Shown here: positions 1-5,876 of the stretch, one piece after another | How the letters are laid out: the number at the start of each line of letters is the position of its first letter | How positions within the stretch are numbered: the first letter of the stretch is position 1 | NCBI GenBank assembly: GCA_003526525.1 | Contig: DPVV01000264.1 | Span: forward strand, 1 to 10,484 | Reading direction: 5' to 3' | From: Lachnoclostridium phytofermentans | GTDB lineage: Bacteria; Bacillota; Clostridia; Lachnospirales; Lachnospiraceae | Length of the DNA stretch: 10,484 bases | Made by a program: the position numbers and the translations under genes | Notes under the pieces: generated by a model | What the model saw: the letters and a program-made list of their open reading frames with translations, nothing else | Databases searched by the model: none | What the model was told of the DNA's origin: nothing

Positions 1-36
1 GAGGCTCTTATAAGAGACATCGATTGTTACACTCAT
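1..36 (-). CDS. Start of a SpoIIE/PP2C-type serine phosphatase-like gene (5' fragment)
   Basis: Only the first 12 codons are in the window (MSVTIDVSYKSL). A GGAG ribosome site lies five bases before the ATG, and the gene begins 47 bases after the stop of the hydrogenase-like gene on the same strand, so it is probably the third gene of that operon. The N-terminal pattern (short beta strand, then YKSL) resembles the clostridial SpoIIE-domain phosphatases that commonly follow PAS-containing [FeFe]-hydrogenase-like genes. That assignment rests on 12 residues plus context, so it is tentative. An in-frame ATG at 66 would add ten residues but has no ribosome site. If the call is right, the product would dephosphorylate a serine or threonine of a partner protein and act as the output of the upstream sensor. 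Confidence 0.5.
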   Translation of the reverse strand, partial: MSVTIDVSYKSL

Positions 37-83
37 CTTAACTCCAATTCCTGCGACTTGGCGCATTTTAACAGTACAATATT

Positions 84-1814
84 CTAAATATCACAAGGTT
101 TCCCATCGTTAAGTATCGTATCCCGTAGTTTGGTTAGGGTAACTTTAGTTTCTGCTGTAGTTTCACCAAGTAATCCTGCAATTTCCTGTGCAACCTTCAT
201 CTGTTTATCAATAACTCGTTGTGCCATTTCAATGGTTTCCACCTTCACTTTATAAGCCTGTCGATCGAGTTCTTCTTGGTGTGATATATCATTAAAGATT
301 CCAAGTACACAGTTTTGTTCTTTGGAATATACAATGGTCTGTAACGTTGCTAGATTTCTGTCTTCGTAGAGGACTCTCTTACCAATGATATTTTTTTGTG
401 TCTCTAGTACTGTCTGAAAATTTCCGTGATCGATGAATTCATAGAGATACATTTCCTTTGCTACAGAGCGAGGAGTATTAAAATATTTTTCAGCAGCGGC
501 AGAAAATTCCATGATTTTCATCTCTGCATCCACGATAATAATTATATTTGGAGTCGTATCAAGAACGAAGTTAGCCATGGATTGCGCTCGTTCGTGCATA
601 TATGGAATACACATATTAAGCTCTGCCTTCCCTTGGTAAACAGCAATTGCTTTATCACGGCAGGTAGCATAACCACAAGCACCACAGTTTAACATATCCT
701 CAGGTTTTGTTTTTCCAATTTTCGATAGTATCTGCATAACCTCTTTTTCCCTTGGCACCGGATCCTTTGGGGATCGATCAAGAAAGAACTTGTCAAAATG
801 AATTGGAGATTTCATAAAAAAATCTTCCTCATTAATTGGCGCCTTAGGAATGGATTCTTCCATATCAAGTTTCACTTTAAATCGTGAGATTCGGGTACGG
901 TCTATCGCAGGACCTTTGATACAGCCACCATTACAGATATTTGCCTCGATAAAACAACCAGTTATTTCACCACGGTTCATACTTTCCAGTAAGTCAATGC
1001 AGTTATTGATACCATGAACATAAAATTTCCGATAATGGTCCGACGTATTTTTGGAAGCTACGACAGAGGAGAGAACACCGCTACTAATCGGATATAGGCG
1101 GTTTACAAGTGGATTTGGATTATCTGGAGGGGTATCTGGCTGTGTAAAGATATCAATTCCTTCCTCGGATAACCATTCTTCTAGCTCTTTAAAGTTAATG
1201 ACAGCATCGACAATACCAATTGTTCTTGGGTCACTTTCTGCTTCTCTTTTTTTCGAGATGCAAGGACCAAGGAAAACAACCTTCACATTAGGGCCGTATT
1301 GTTCTCGTATAATTTTACCGTGAGCTATCATAGGAGATACAACCGGTGCTAAATATTTCGTTAGGGATGGATAGTAAATTTCTACGAGGTCATTCAGACT
1401 AGGACAGCAGGTAGTGATGATATTATCCATCTCCCCTGCTGCAATTAATTTATCATATTCCCTCGTGACATAAGCAGCACCTTCCGCAGTTTCTCTGACT
1501 GCGGTGAAACCTAACTTTAATAAAGCGCTGATTACCTGTCCAGGAGTGTTATATTTTAATACTCCCAGATAGGCAGGTGCAAGGGAAACGACCGTTTGGC
1601 ATCCTTCTTTTAGATATCCTTTTACGCGTTCTAAATCACTGATTAAGGTTTTTGCATTCTGTGGACAAACTTCAAGACAGTGTCCACACAGGATGCATTT
1701 ATCATTCATAATATAAGCCTGTGCATCCTTAACAGTGATGGCTTTCACATCACAGTTACGCACACACTTATAACAGTTTTTGCACTTTGCTTCTTTAAAT
1801 CCAATCACATTCAT
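84..1814 (-). CDS. Putative sensory [FeFe]-hydrogenase-like protein with ferredoxin, Fes and PAS domains
   Basis: Cytoplasmic multi-cluster iron-sulfur protein of 576 residues. Residues 11-21 and 40-50 form two CxxCxxCxxxC sites for [4Fe-4S] clusters. Residues about 75-315 are a hydrogenase large-subunit domain with the three H-cluster loops in altered form: TTCCPS (C136, C137), GPCISKK (C185, K188) and EANICNGGC (C294, C298). The two methionines usual near the H-cluster in catalytic enzymes are G183 and N292 here, while the proton-relay cysteine (C136) is kept. C377, C380, C385 and C402 form a Fes-type four-cysteine site, residues about 412-512 are a PAS domain, and the tail is helical and probably coiled coil. 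This order fits putative sensory hydrogenases (phosphatase-linked group C type), which are thought to report H2 or redox state rather than make gas in bulk. The ATG overlaps the upstream stop by one base (TAATG) behind AAGGAGA, suggesting translational coupling. Activity is inferred and would need HydEFG maturases encoded elsewhere. Confidence 0.88.
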   Translation of the reverse strand: MNVIGFKEAKCKNCYKCVRNCDVKAITVKDAQAYIMNDKCILCGHCLEVCPQNAKTLISDLERVKGYLKEGCQTVVSLAPAYLGVLKYNTPGQVISALLKLGFTAVRETAEGAAYVTREYDKLIAAGEMDNIITTCCPSLNDLVEIYYPSLTKYLAPVVSPMIAHGKIIREQYGPNVKVVFLGPCISKKREAESDPRTIGIVDAVINFKELEEWLSEEGIDIFTQPDTPPDNPNPLVNRLYPISSGVLSSVVASKNTSDHYRKFYVHGINNCIDLLESMNRGEITGCFIEANICNGGCIKGPAIDRTRISRFKVKLDMEESIPKAPINEEDFFMKSPIHFDKFFLDRSPKDPVPREKEVMQILSKIGKTKPEDMLNCGACGYATCRDKAIAVYQGKAELNMCIPYMHERAQSMANFVLDTTPNIIIIVDAEMKIMEFSAAAEKYFNTPRSVAKEMYLYEFIDHGNFQTVLETQKNIIGKRVLYEDRNLATLQTIVYSKEQNCVLGIFNDISHQEELDRQAYKVKVETIEMAQRVIDKQMKVAQEIAGLLGETTAETKVTLTKLRDTILNDGKPCDI

Positions 1815-2056
1815 TATGTAAGTCTCCTTAAAATCTCTCCGTGAAAGAAACTATCCGTATCCATTGGAGTCAGTGAAAATGGTTCACCATCTAGCTTCAC
1901 ACAAACGCCTTTTACGCATTGCCCCATACAAAACGCACCATTTAGTTCGACTTTACTTTTCAGTTTGTACTCCGAAATTAAGGTTTCCAGTCTCGTTATT
2001 ATTTCTCTGGAGCCTTTTAAATGACAGGAGCTCCCTACACATATTGTAACTACCAT
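1814..2056 (-). CDS. Thioredoxin-like [2Fe-2S] ferredoxin (NuoE/HydC-type)
   Basis: Small cytoplasmic electron carrier of 80 residues. C6 and C11 (CVGSSC) and C43 and C47 (CMGQC) form the Cx4C...Cx3C signature of the thioredoxin-fold [2Fe-2S] family found in the 24 kDa subunit of complex I and in HydC of multimeric hydrogenases. It is a stand-alone single domain, with no helical N-terminal extension as in NuoE. The start at 2056 is set by a full AAGGAGGT ribosome site six bases upstream. The open frame extends to 2155, but that stretch holds the promoter, operator and terminator described below, so it is not coding. The stop overlaps the start of the hydrogenase-like gene, pointing to coupled synthesis in a fixed ratio. 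It probably passes electrons to or from the sensor protein; the direction is not known. Confidence 0.88.
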   Translation of the reverse strand: MVVTICVGSSCHLKGSREIITRLETLISEYKLKSKVELNGAFCMGQCVKGVCVKLDGEPFSLTPMDTDSFFHGEILRRLT

Positions 2057-2076
2057 ACCGTACCTCCTTATAGCAA

Positions 2077-2094
2077 TTGCTAAAAATTTAACAA
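2077..2094. promoter_or_regulatory. Rex-type redox operator of the hydrogenase-like operon
   Basis: On the minus strand the site reads TTGTTAAATTTTTAGCAA. It matches the clostridial Rex consensus TTGTTAA-N4-TTAACAA at 13 of 14 defined positions. It spans roughly +5 to +22 from the transcription start predicted by the promoter just upstream, a position suited to repression. Rex releases DNA when NADH/NAD+ rises, so the operon would be induced in reducing conditions. A second palindrome, TAGCAATTGCTA (2071-2082), overlaps its edge and abuts the ribosome site. Binding itself is inferred. Confidence 0.65.
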
Positions 2095-2104
2095 AGATAA
2101 GGTT

Positions 2105-2133
2105 ATTATAGCACTTCTCACTAAGGGATACAA
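2105..2133 (-). promoter_or_regulatory. SigmaA promoter with extended -10 for the [2Fe-2S]/hydrogenase-like operon
   Basis: The -10 is a perfect TATAAT (2105-2110) preceded by TGC, giving an extended -10. A weak -35, TTGTAT (2128-2133), lies 17 bases upstream. The predicted start is near 2098, leaving a leader of about 42 bases that contains the Rex-type site and the AAGGAGG ribosome site. Confidence 0.7.
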
Positions 2134-2141
2134 GATTTCTT

Positions 2142-2175
2142 AAAAAGCTTAGCATGGTTTTTATTCCATGCTAAG
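2142..2175 (-). terminator. Rho-independent terminator of the DegV gene
   Basis: A 10-bp perfect stem (2148-2157 with 2166-2175, CTTAGCATGG/CCATGCTAAG) encloses an 8-base loop and is followed on the minus strand by CTTTTT. The 5' arm and the loop contain the last codons and stop of the DegV gene, so coding sequence and terminator overlap. It separates degV from the hydrogenase-like operon, whose promoter follows at once. Confidence 0.75.
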
Positions 2176-3000
2176 TGATTGAATTGCAATGCATCCTGGT
2201 CCACCCTGCGTAGTAAAAGCTGGGCTTAATTTATAGATGATTACATCAGAATGAGGGAAAGCCGCCTTTAATAATTCACTAGCTGTATTAGCAAGCGATT
2301 CCGCAAGAGAATGGGAAACATAAAGTTTATGATGTTCTCCTACCTTATCTTCTTCCAGACTTTGAATTATTTCATGAATGGCTTTTTTAAAATTACGTTT
2401 TATTGTAAAGTTACATAGTTGCTTGCAATCCTTTGTTAAAGTCATAACAGGAACAAGATGAATTGTTTTGCCAACGAAAGCTGCAAAGTGACTTAATCTA
2501 CCACCCCTTCTAAGATAATCAAAATCTTGTGGTATTAGGAAGGAACGAGAACTTGCAATCATCTTTTCTAATTTAGATACGATTTCTGATACTGTGTGAT
2601 TATGATCTGCCAGACGTTTTGCATGCTCAACAAGCGTTCTATGTGGTCCACACAGTGTTTTTGAATTTAGCACAGTAATTCGTTCGCTGTTTTCGACCAT
2701 GTCTTTCGCTAGTACAGCAGATTGATAAGTTCCTGATAATCCATCCGCCATCGTAATATTTAGAATCTCATCTTCTGGAAATCGATTATATAGGTCTACA
2801 ACTCTGCCTATTGCAGGCTGTGAGGATAGAGGAATGTAACCTTGATGAATCAAGTCAACAAATTCCTCCGTTTGTATGTCATTAAACTCTTCATAGGTAG
2901 TGTCATTAATAGTTACTGCTAAAGGAGAAACATAGATTCCTTTTTCTTCTGCCTCACTTACGGAGTATAGAGTAGATGTGTCTGAAATTATTCTAATCAT
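2161..3000 (-). CDS. DegV/FakB-family fatty-acid-binding protein
   Basis: Cytoplasmic protein of 279 residues, normal for the family. It keeps the family marks in order: the N-terminal strand IISDTST (4-10), SSQPA (59-63), GLSGTYQSA (87-95), the basic LRRGGRLS turn (163-170) and the C-terminal GGPGC (266-270). In FakB proteins the serine and threonine of the second and third motifs hold the carboxylate of a fatty acid, which the kinase FakA then phosphorylates for use in phospholipid synthesis. No FakA-type kinase gene is nearby, as is common for the many clostridial DegV copies. I chose the ATG at 3000 because family members begin at this strand and AAAGGA lies just upstream. An in-frame ATG at 3042 would add 14 residues with a poorer ribosome site. 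The gene appears monocistronic between its own promoter and terminator. Confidence 0.9.
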   Translation of the reverse strand: MIRIISDTSTLYSVSEAEEKGIYVSPLAVTINDTTYEEFNDIQTEEFVDLIHQGYIPLSSQPAIGRVVDLYNRFPEDEILNITMADGLSGTYQSAVLAKDMVENSERITVLNSKTLCGPHRTLVEHAKRLADHNHTVSEIVSKLEKMIASSRSFLIPQDFDYLRRGGRLSHFAAFVGKTIHLVPVMTLTKDCKQLCNFTIKRNFKKAIHEIIQSLEEDKVGEHHKLYVSHSLAESLANTASELLKAAFPHSDVIIYKLSPAFTTQGGPGCIAIQSLSME

Positions 3001-3100
3001 GATTTCCTTTCTATGCGATGGATTCATCCATACCTCATTCATTTATTCATGACAAGGAAAAGTTCGTGAAGAGTGCTTTTCAATGTATAAGTCTTGCTCA

Positions 3101-3129
3101 ATTATATCGGAAAATGTCGAAATTTGAAA
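3101..3129 (-). promoter_or_regulatory. Probable degV promoter
   Basis: Perfect TATAAT at 3101-3106 on the minus strand, with 17 bases to a weak -35 TTTCAA (3124-3129) and a very AT-rich block further upstream that could act as an UP element. The predicted leader to the ATG at 3000 is about 95 bases. Confidence 0.5.
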
Positions 3130-3360
3130 GAAGAGAATTTTATTATTTATAAAGATTTTAAAATTTAATAAATATTTTAAAACATTGCGAAATCGGTTAT
3201 CTTATAAATGATAGATAAATGATAATAGAGACAATGAAAATCATTGTATTTTCCCTAATAAATCAGTGGAGAAATAATCCTGTTTTACCTTTTTTAAAGA
3301 AAAGTTGTTTAAATCCATTGAAAAATATACAAAATAAAGAAGTATTTTGCTACCCAGCTA

Positions 3361-3390
3361 TTGAAATCGTGAGGGTTATCATACTATAAT
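3361..3390 (+). promoter_or_regulatory. Probable asnS promoter
   Basis: TTGAAA (3361-3366) and a perfect TATAAT (3385-3390) are separated by 18 bases. This is the best plus-strand promoter before asnS and predicts a start near 3397, leaving an untranslated leader of almost 300 bases, unusually long for a plain synthetase gene. Confidence 0.6.
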
Positions 3391-3437
3391 AGAGCTATCT
3401 TTGAAAAGAACATTTCAACCACTGAATCAAAGGAAAA

Positions 3438-3470
3438 GTCTTATGCTTAAGTCTTACAGGCAAATAAGAC
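3438..3470 (+). other. asnS leader hairpin 1
   Basis: Perfect 7-bp arms GTCTTAT (3438-3444) and ATAAGAC (3464-3470) around a 19-base loop. The loop holds a second AAGTCTTA copy, so two alternative pairings with the 3' arm are possible. No U-run follows, so it is not a terminator. Confidence 0.35.
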
Positions 3471-3513
3471 ACGCTTTCTTAAAAACAAGATATTGGTTAT
3501 TGCCAAAAAATAG

Positions 3514-3547
3514 AACAAGGGAGGTTTATTTTGATACCTCACTTGTT
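3514..3547 (+). other. asnS leader hairpin 2
   Basis: AACAAG (3514-3519) pairs with CTTGTT (3542-3547) and GAGGT (3521-3525) with ACCTC (3536-3540): 11 bp, one G-A mismatch and a 10-base loop. The 5' arm contains a ribosome-site-like GGGAGG followed six bases later by TTG, which would open a 19-codon frame to 3590. No U-run follows. Confidence 0.4.
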
Positions 3548-3693
3548 AAGAATAAAGAAAACGGAAATTGCAGGTAGCACAAGAGTCTAACCTTACATTT
3601 GTATAAACAGAGAAGTTGTTAAGCAGAATAAGGGGATATTAGTGGAGTGAAAAGAAAGAAAAAAGAATGGGATATAGGAAAGGAGAAATAGGG

Positions 3694-5085
3694 ATGGAAC
3701 TTGTACAAGTAAGAGAACTGTTTCGTAACAAGGAACAATATCTAGGAAAGAAAATAACAGTCGGTGGCTGGGTGCGTAGTGTTAGAGACACAAAGACCTT
3801 TGGCTTTATCGTAATGAGCGATGGCACCTTTTTTGAAACATTACAGATTGTTTATACAGACGAGCTAAGCAATTTCACAGAAATCTCTAAATTCAATGTA
3901 GGTTCTGCAGTTGTTGTAACTGGTACGCTTGTTGCTACTCCAGATGCAAAACAACCATTTGAAATTCAAGCAGAGGAGGTACTTTTAGAGGGAGCTTCTA
4001 CTTCCGATTACCCACTTCAAAAGAAAAGACACTCCTTAGAATTCTTAAGAACAATGACACATCTTCGTCCAAGAACAAATACCTTCCAAGCGGTATTTCG
4101 TGTTCGTTCTTTAGTTGCTTATGCAATTCATAAGTTCTTCCAAGAGAGAGATTTCGTTTATGTTCATACACCATTAATCACTGGAAGTGACTGCGAGGGC
4201 GCTGGAGAGATGTTCCAGGTAACTACTCTTGATTTAAACAACATTCCAAAGACAAAAGAGGGTAATGTGGACTTTGATCAGGATTTCTTTAATAAGCCAA
4301 CCAACTTAACGGTTAGTGGACAGTTAAATGGTGAGACTTATGCGATGGCATTTAAAAACATCTATACCTTCGGACCAACCTTCCGTGCAGAAAATTCGAA
4401 TACTACAAGACATGCTGCAGAATTCTGGATGATCGAGCCTGAAATCGCATTTGCAGATTTAAAGGATGATATGATTTTAGCAGAGTCTATGCTTAAATAT
4501 GTAATTAAATATGTACTAGAGCATGCACCAGAAGAGATGGACTTCTTTAACTCATTTGTAGATAAAGGTTTACTTGAGAGATTACAACACGTTGCTAGTT
4601 CAGATTTTGGACGTGTAACATATACTGAGGCAATTGAAATCTTAGAGAAGAATAACGATAAGTTTGAATACAAGGTTTCTTGGGGATGTGACTTACAGAC
4701 AGAGCATGAGCGCTTTTTAACAGAACAGATATTTAAAAAGCCTGTTTTTGTTACTGACTATCCAAAGGAAATCAAAGCATTTTATATGAAATTAAATGAA
4801 GATAATAAAACAGTTGCAGCGATGGATCTTTTAGTTCCTGGCATCGGTGAAATTATCGGAGGAAGTCAGAGAGAGGATGATTATGATAAGTTAGTTGCAA
4901 AGATGAAGGAAAGCAACTTAAACGAAGATGATTATGATTTCTATCTTGACTTAAGAAAGTATGGCTCTGCAAGACACGCAGGATTTGGACTTGGTTTTGA
5001 GCGTTGTGTAATGTACCTAACAGGTATGGGTAACATTCGTGACGTTATTCCATTCCCAAGAACCGTTAATAACTGCGATTTATAA
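3694..5085 (+). CDS. asnS: Asparaginyl-tRNA synthetase
   Basis: Charges tRNA-Asn with asparagine in the cytoplasm, using ATP. The product has 463 residues, the usual bacterial AsnRS length. Residues about 18-105 are the OB-fold anticodon-binding domain ([20 protein letters not shown]). The class II catalytic core follows: motif 1 around 143-163 ([17 protein letters not shown]), motif 2 around 227-250 with [11 protein letters not shown], and motif 3 around 431-456 ([14 protein letters not shown], then IRDVIPFPR). The C-terminal PRTVNNCDL is typical of AsnRS and separates it from AspRS. The start at 3694 is fixed by AAAGGAG seven bases upstream; the frame opens earlier at 3667 but that part has no family match. 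It is monocistronic, behind a long leader and before a bidirectional terminator. No damage or missing key residue was seen. Confidence 0.97.
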   Translation: MELVQVRELFRNKEQYLGKKITVGGWVRSVRDTKTFGFIVMSDGTFFETLQIVYTDELSNFTEISKFNVGSAVVVTGTLVATPDAKQPFEIQAEEVLLEGASTSDYPLQKKRHSLEFLRTMTHLRPRTNTFQAVFRVRSLVAYAIHKFFQERDFVYVHTPLITGSDCEGAGEMFQVTTLDLNNIPKTKEGNVDFDQDFFNKPTNLTVSGQLNGETYAMAFKNIYTFGPTFRAENSNTTRHAAEFWMIEPEIAFADLKDDMILAESMLKYVIKYVLEHAPEEMDFFNSFVDKGLLERLQHVASSDFGRVTYTEAIEILEKNNDKFEYKVSWGCDLQTEHERFLTEQIFKKPVFVTDYPKEIKAFYMKLNEDNKTVAAMDLLVPGIGEIIGGSQREDDYDKLVAKMKESNLNEDDYDFYLDLRKYGSARHAGFGLGFERCVMYLTGMGNIRDVIPFPRTVNNCDL

Positions 5086-5091
5086 GAAATT

Positions 5092-5119
5092 GTACCACCT
5101 CTGCTTGCAGAGGTGGTAC
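5092..5119. repeat. Perfect 12-bp hairpin just after asnS
   Basis: GTACCACCTCTG and CAGAGGTGGTAC enclose a CTTG tetraloop, seven bases after the asnS stop codon. The stem is GC-rich and free of mismatches. No T-run follows, so it is not a classical terminator; it may stabilise the asnS mRNA 3' end or be a palindromic repeat unit. Confidence 0.7.
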
Positions 5120-5127
5120 GTATATTA

Positions 5128-5150
5128 AGTGCGCCCAGCATGGGCGCACT
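5128..5150. repeat. Second GC-rich hairpin after asnS
   Basis: AGTGCGCCC and GGGCGCACT form a perfect 9-bp stem with an AGCAT loop, eight bases after the first hairpin. Its GC content contrasts with the AT-rich surroundings. No T-run follows on either strand. Confidence 0.65.
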
Positions 5151-5216
5151 CCAATCGAAACGTTATATCTGATTGGATTTTTCAAGAATTGATGAAATTA
5201 TTACATATGTAAATCT

Positions 5217-5256
5217 AAAAATCCCTCTCGAAGACCTTAACCGAGAGGGATTTTTT
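5217..5256. terminator. Bidirectional terminator between asnS and queT
   Basis: A 14-bp stem (5217-5230 with 5242-5255) contains TCCCTCTCG/CGAGAGGGA, an 11-base loop and flanking A and T runs. It therefore ends in a U-run on both strands and serves the convergent asnS and queT genes. Confidence 0.88.
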
Positions 5257-5262
5257 ATTCTA

Positions 5263-5781
5263 TTATACAATGTCATATTTATCTTTGGATTTTGCAAAAC
5301 CAGGAATATAAAAAATCTTTTTATACGGTTTTAAGCAATATAATAATATAATGCCTATAACTCCACAAGAGATTATTTCACCAATACCAACGGTTAACAT
5401 CATGAAAGGGATGGACATAGCTTCGCCGTAAGCAAAACGTAAAACCCAAGGAATGATTACCGTGTTAGCAATGATTGGTGGAATCGGAACAAGGAACTTA
5501 TATCTTCGTAAGGAGTAAGAACCGATAGCACCTAGTAAGGTGGCAAGTGTTCCGAAGACAATATCAAGCATATCGCATCCCGCAATAACATTACCAAGCA
5601 AACATCCAATCGTAACTCCCGGAATTGCTGCCGGAGTAAAGAATGGAAGGATAGTTAGGGCTTCTGCAAAACGTACTTGAATATAAGAAACGCTGATTGG
5701 TTGAAATAGGATAACCAATACAACATAAATAGCCGCAATCATCGCAGAATGCAGCAAGAAATAAAGTGTTTTATCTTTCAT
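5263..5781 (-). CDS. queT: QueT family transporter (ECF S-component for queuosine precursors)
   Basis: Integral membrane protein of 172 residues with about five or six hydrophobic segments (around 9-29, 40-64, 70-90, 98-116, 122-150). The central signature VRFAEALTILPFFTPAAIPG followed by IGCLLGN and DIVFGTLATLLGAIG matches the QueT family. These proteins bind preQ1 or related 7-deazaguanines and use a shared energising module (EcfA/A'/T) encoded elsewhere to import them for the queuosine modification of tRNA. The upstream preQ1-I riboswitch supports this substrate directly. The start at 5781 has AAAGGAG six bases upstream, and that ribosome site is part of the riboswitch expression platform. 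A promoter inside the end of the preceding dehydrogenase gene gives it separate transcription. The C-terminus is charged, probably cytoplasmic. Confidence 0.93.
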   Translation of the reverse strand: MKDKTLYFLLHSAMIAAIYVVLVILFQPISVSYIQVRFAEALTILPFFTPAAIPGVTIGCLLGNVIAGCDMLDIVFGTLATLLGAIGSYSLRRYKFLVPIPPIIANTVIIPWVLRFAYGEAMSIPFMMLTVGIGEIISCGVIGIILLYCLKPYKKIFYIPGFAKSKDKYDIV

Positions 5782-5787
5782 AATAAT

Positions 5788-5830
5788 CTCCTTTAGTTTT
5801 GTTTTACGTCAGGAAGGTCTCGAACTGACG
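5788..5830 (-). promoter_or_regulatory. preQ1-I riboswitch controlling queT translation
   Basis: On the minus strand, stem P1 is CGTCAG (5825-5830) with CTGACG (5807-5812). Its 12-base loop TTCGAGACCTTC has the same length as that of the Bacillus subtilis preQ1-I aptamer, begins TTC-AG, and ends in the C expected to pair with preQ1. An A-rich tail TAAAACAAAACTAAAGGAG follows, whose ACTA would form the pseudoknot and whose end is the ribosome site. There is no terminator in the leader, so control is probably by blocking translation when preQ1 is bound. Confidence 0.88.
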
Positions 5831-5876
5831 CTGTAAGATTTGGCAAAGCCTTGATTTATAAGGACTTGCGACTTAA

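Larger units (their letters stand above)
3001..3693. other. Long AT-rich divergent intergenic region (degV / asnS)
   Basis: Nearly 700 bases hold no convincing protein gene. Seen here are a minus-strand promoter for degV (3101-3129), a very AT-rich block (about 3130-3200) with runs of TTTTAAAA-type sequence, a tandem ATAAATGATA repeat near 3205-3225, a short hairpin ACAATG/CATTGT (3231-3247), a strong plus promoter (3361-3390), and two hairpins in the presumed asnS leader (3438-3470 and 3514-3547). No T-box sequence, tRNA or internal terminator was found. Confidence 0.6.

Noticed and set aside
426..1323. Plus-strand open frames inside the hydrogenase-like gene
   Set aside because: They are antisense to a gene with intact cysteine motifs, have no ribosome sites and no recognisable domains.
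2057..2155. N-terminal extension of the [2Fe-2S] protein (33 more residues in frame)
   Set aside because: The stretch contains the promoter, Rex-type site and ribosome site. Family proteins start at MVVTICVGSSC, and a full AAGGAGGT sits just before that ATG.
3001..3042. Longer DegV start adding 14 residues
   Set aside because: The upstream ATG has no good ribosome site and the extra residues do not look like the family N-terminus, which begins at the IISDTST strand.
3542..3625. TTGTTAA half-sites in the asnS leader (Rex-like)
   Set aside because: Neither copy (3543 and 3616) is followed by a TTAACAA-like partner after four bases, so they are single half-sites expected by chance in AT-rich DNA.
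3694..3720. Frame extension of asnS to 3667
   Set aside because: Family length (463 residues) and AAAGGAG seven bases before 3694 support the shorter protein.
5108..5119. T-box-like GAGGTGGTAC
   Set aside because: It resembles the T-box core GGTGGNAC but is the 3' arm of a perfect hairpin downstream of asnS, lacks the CCGCG continuation, and precedes no plus-strand gene.
4362..5141. Minus-strand open frames across asnS
   Set aside because: They are shadows of the synthetase, with compositions expected from the opposite strand of a real gene.
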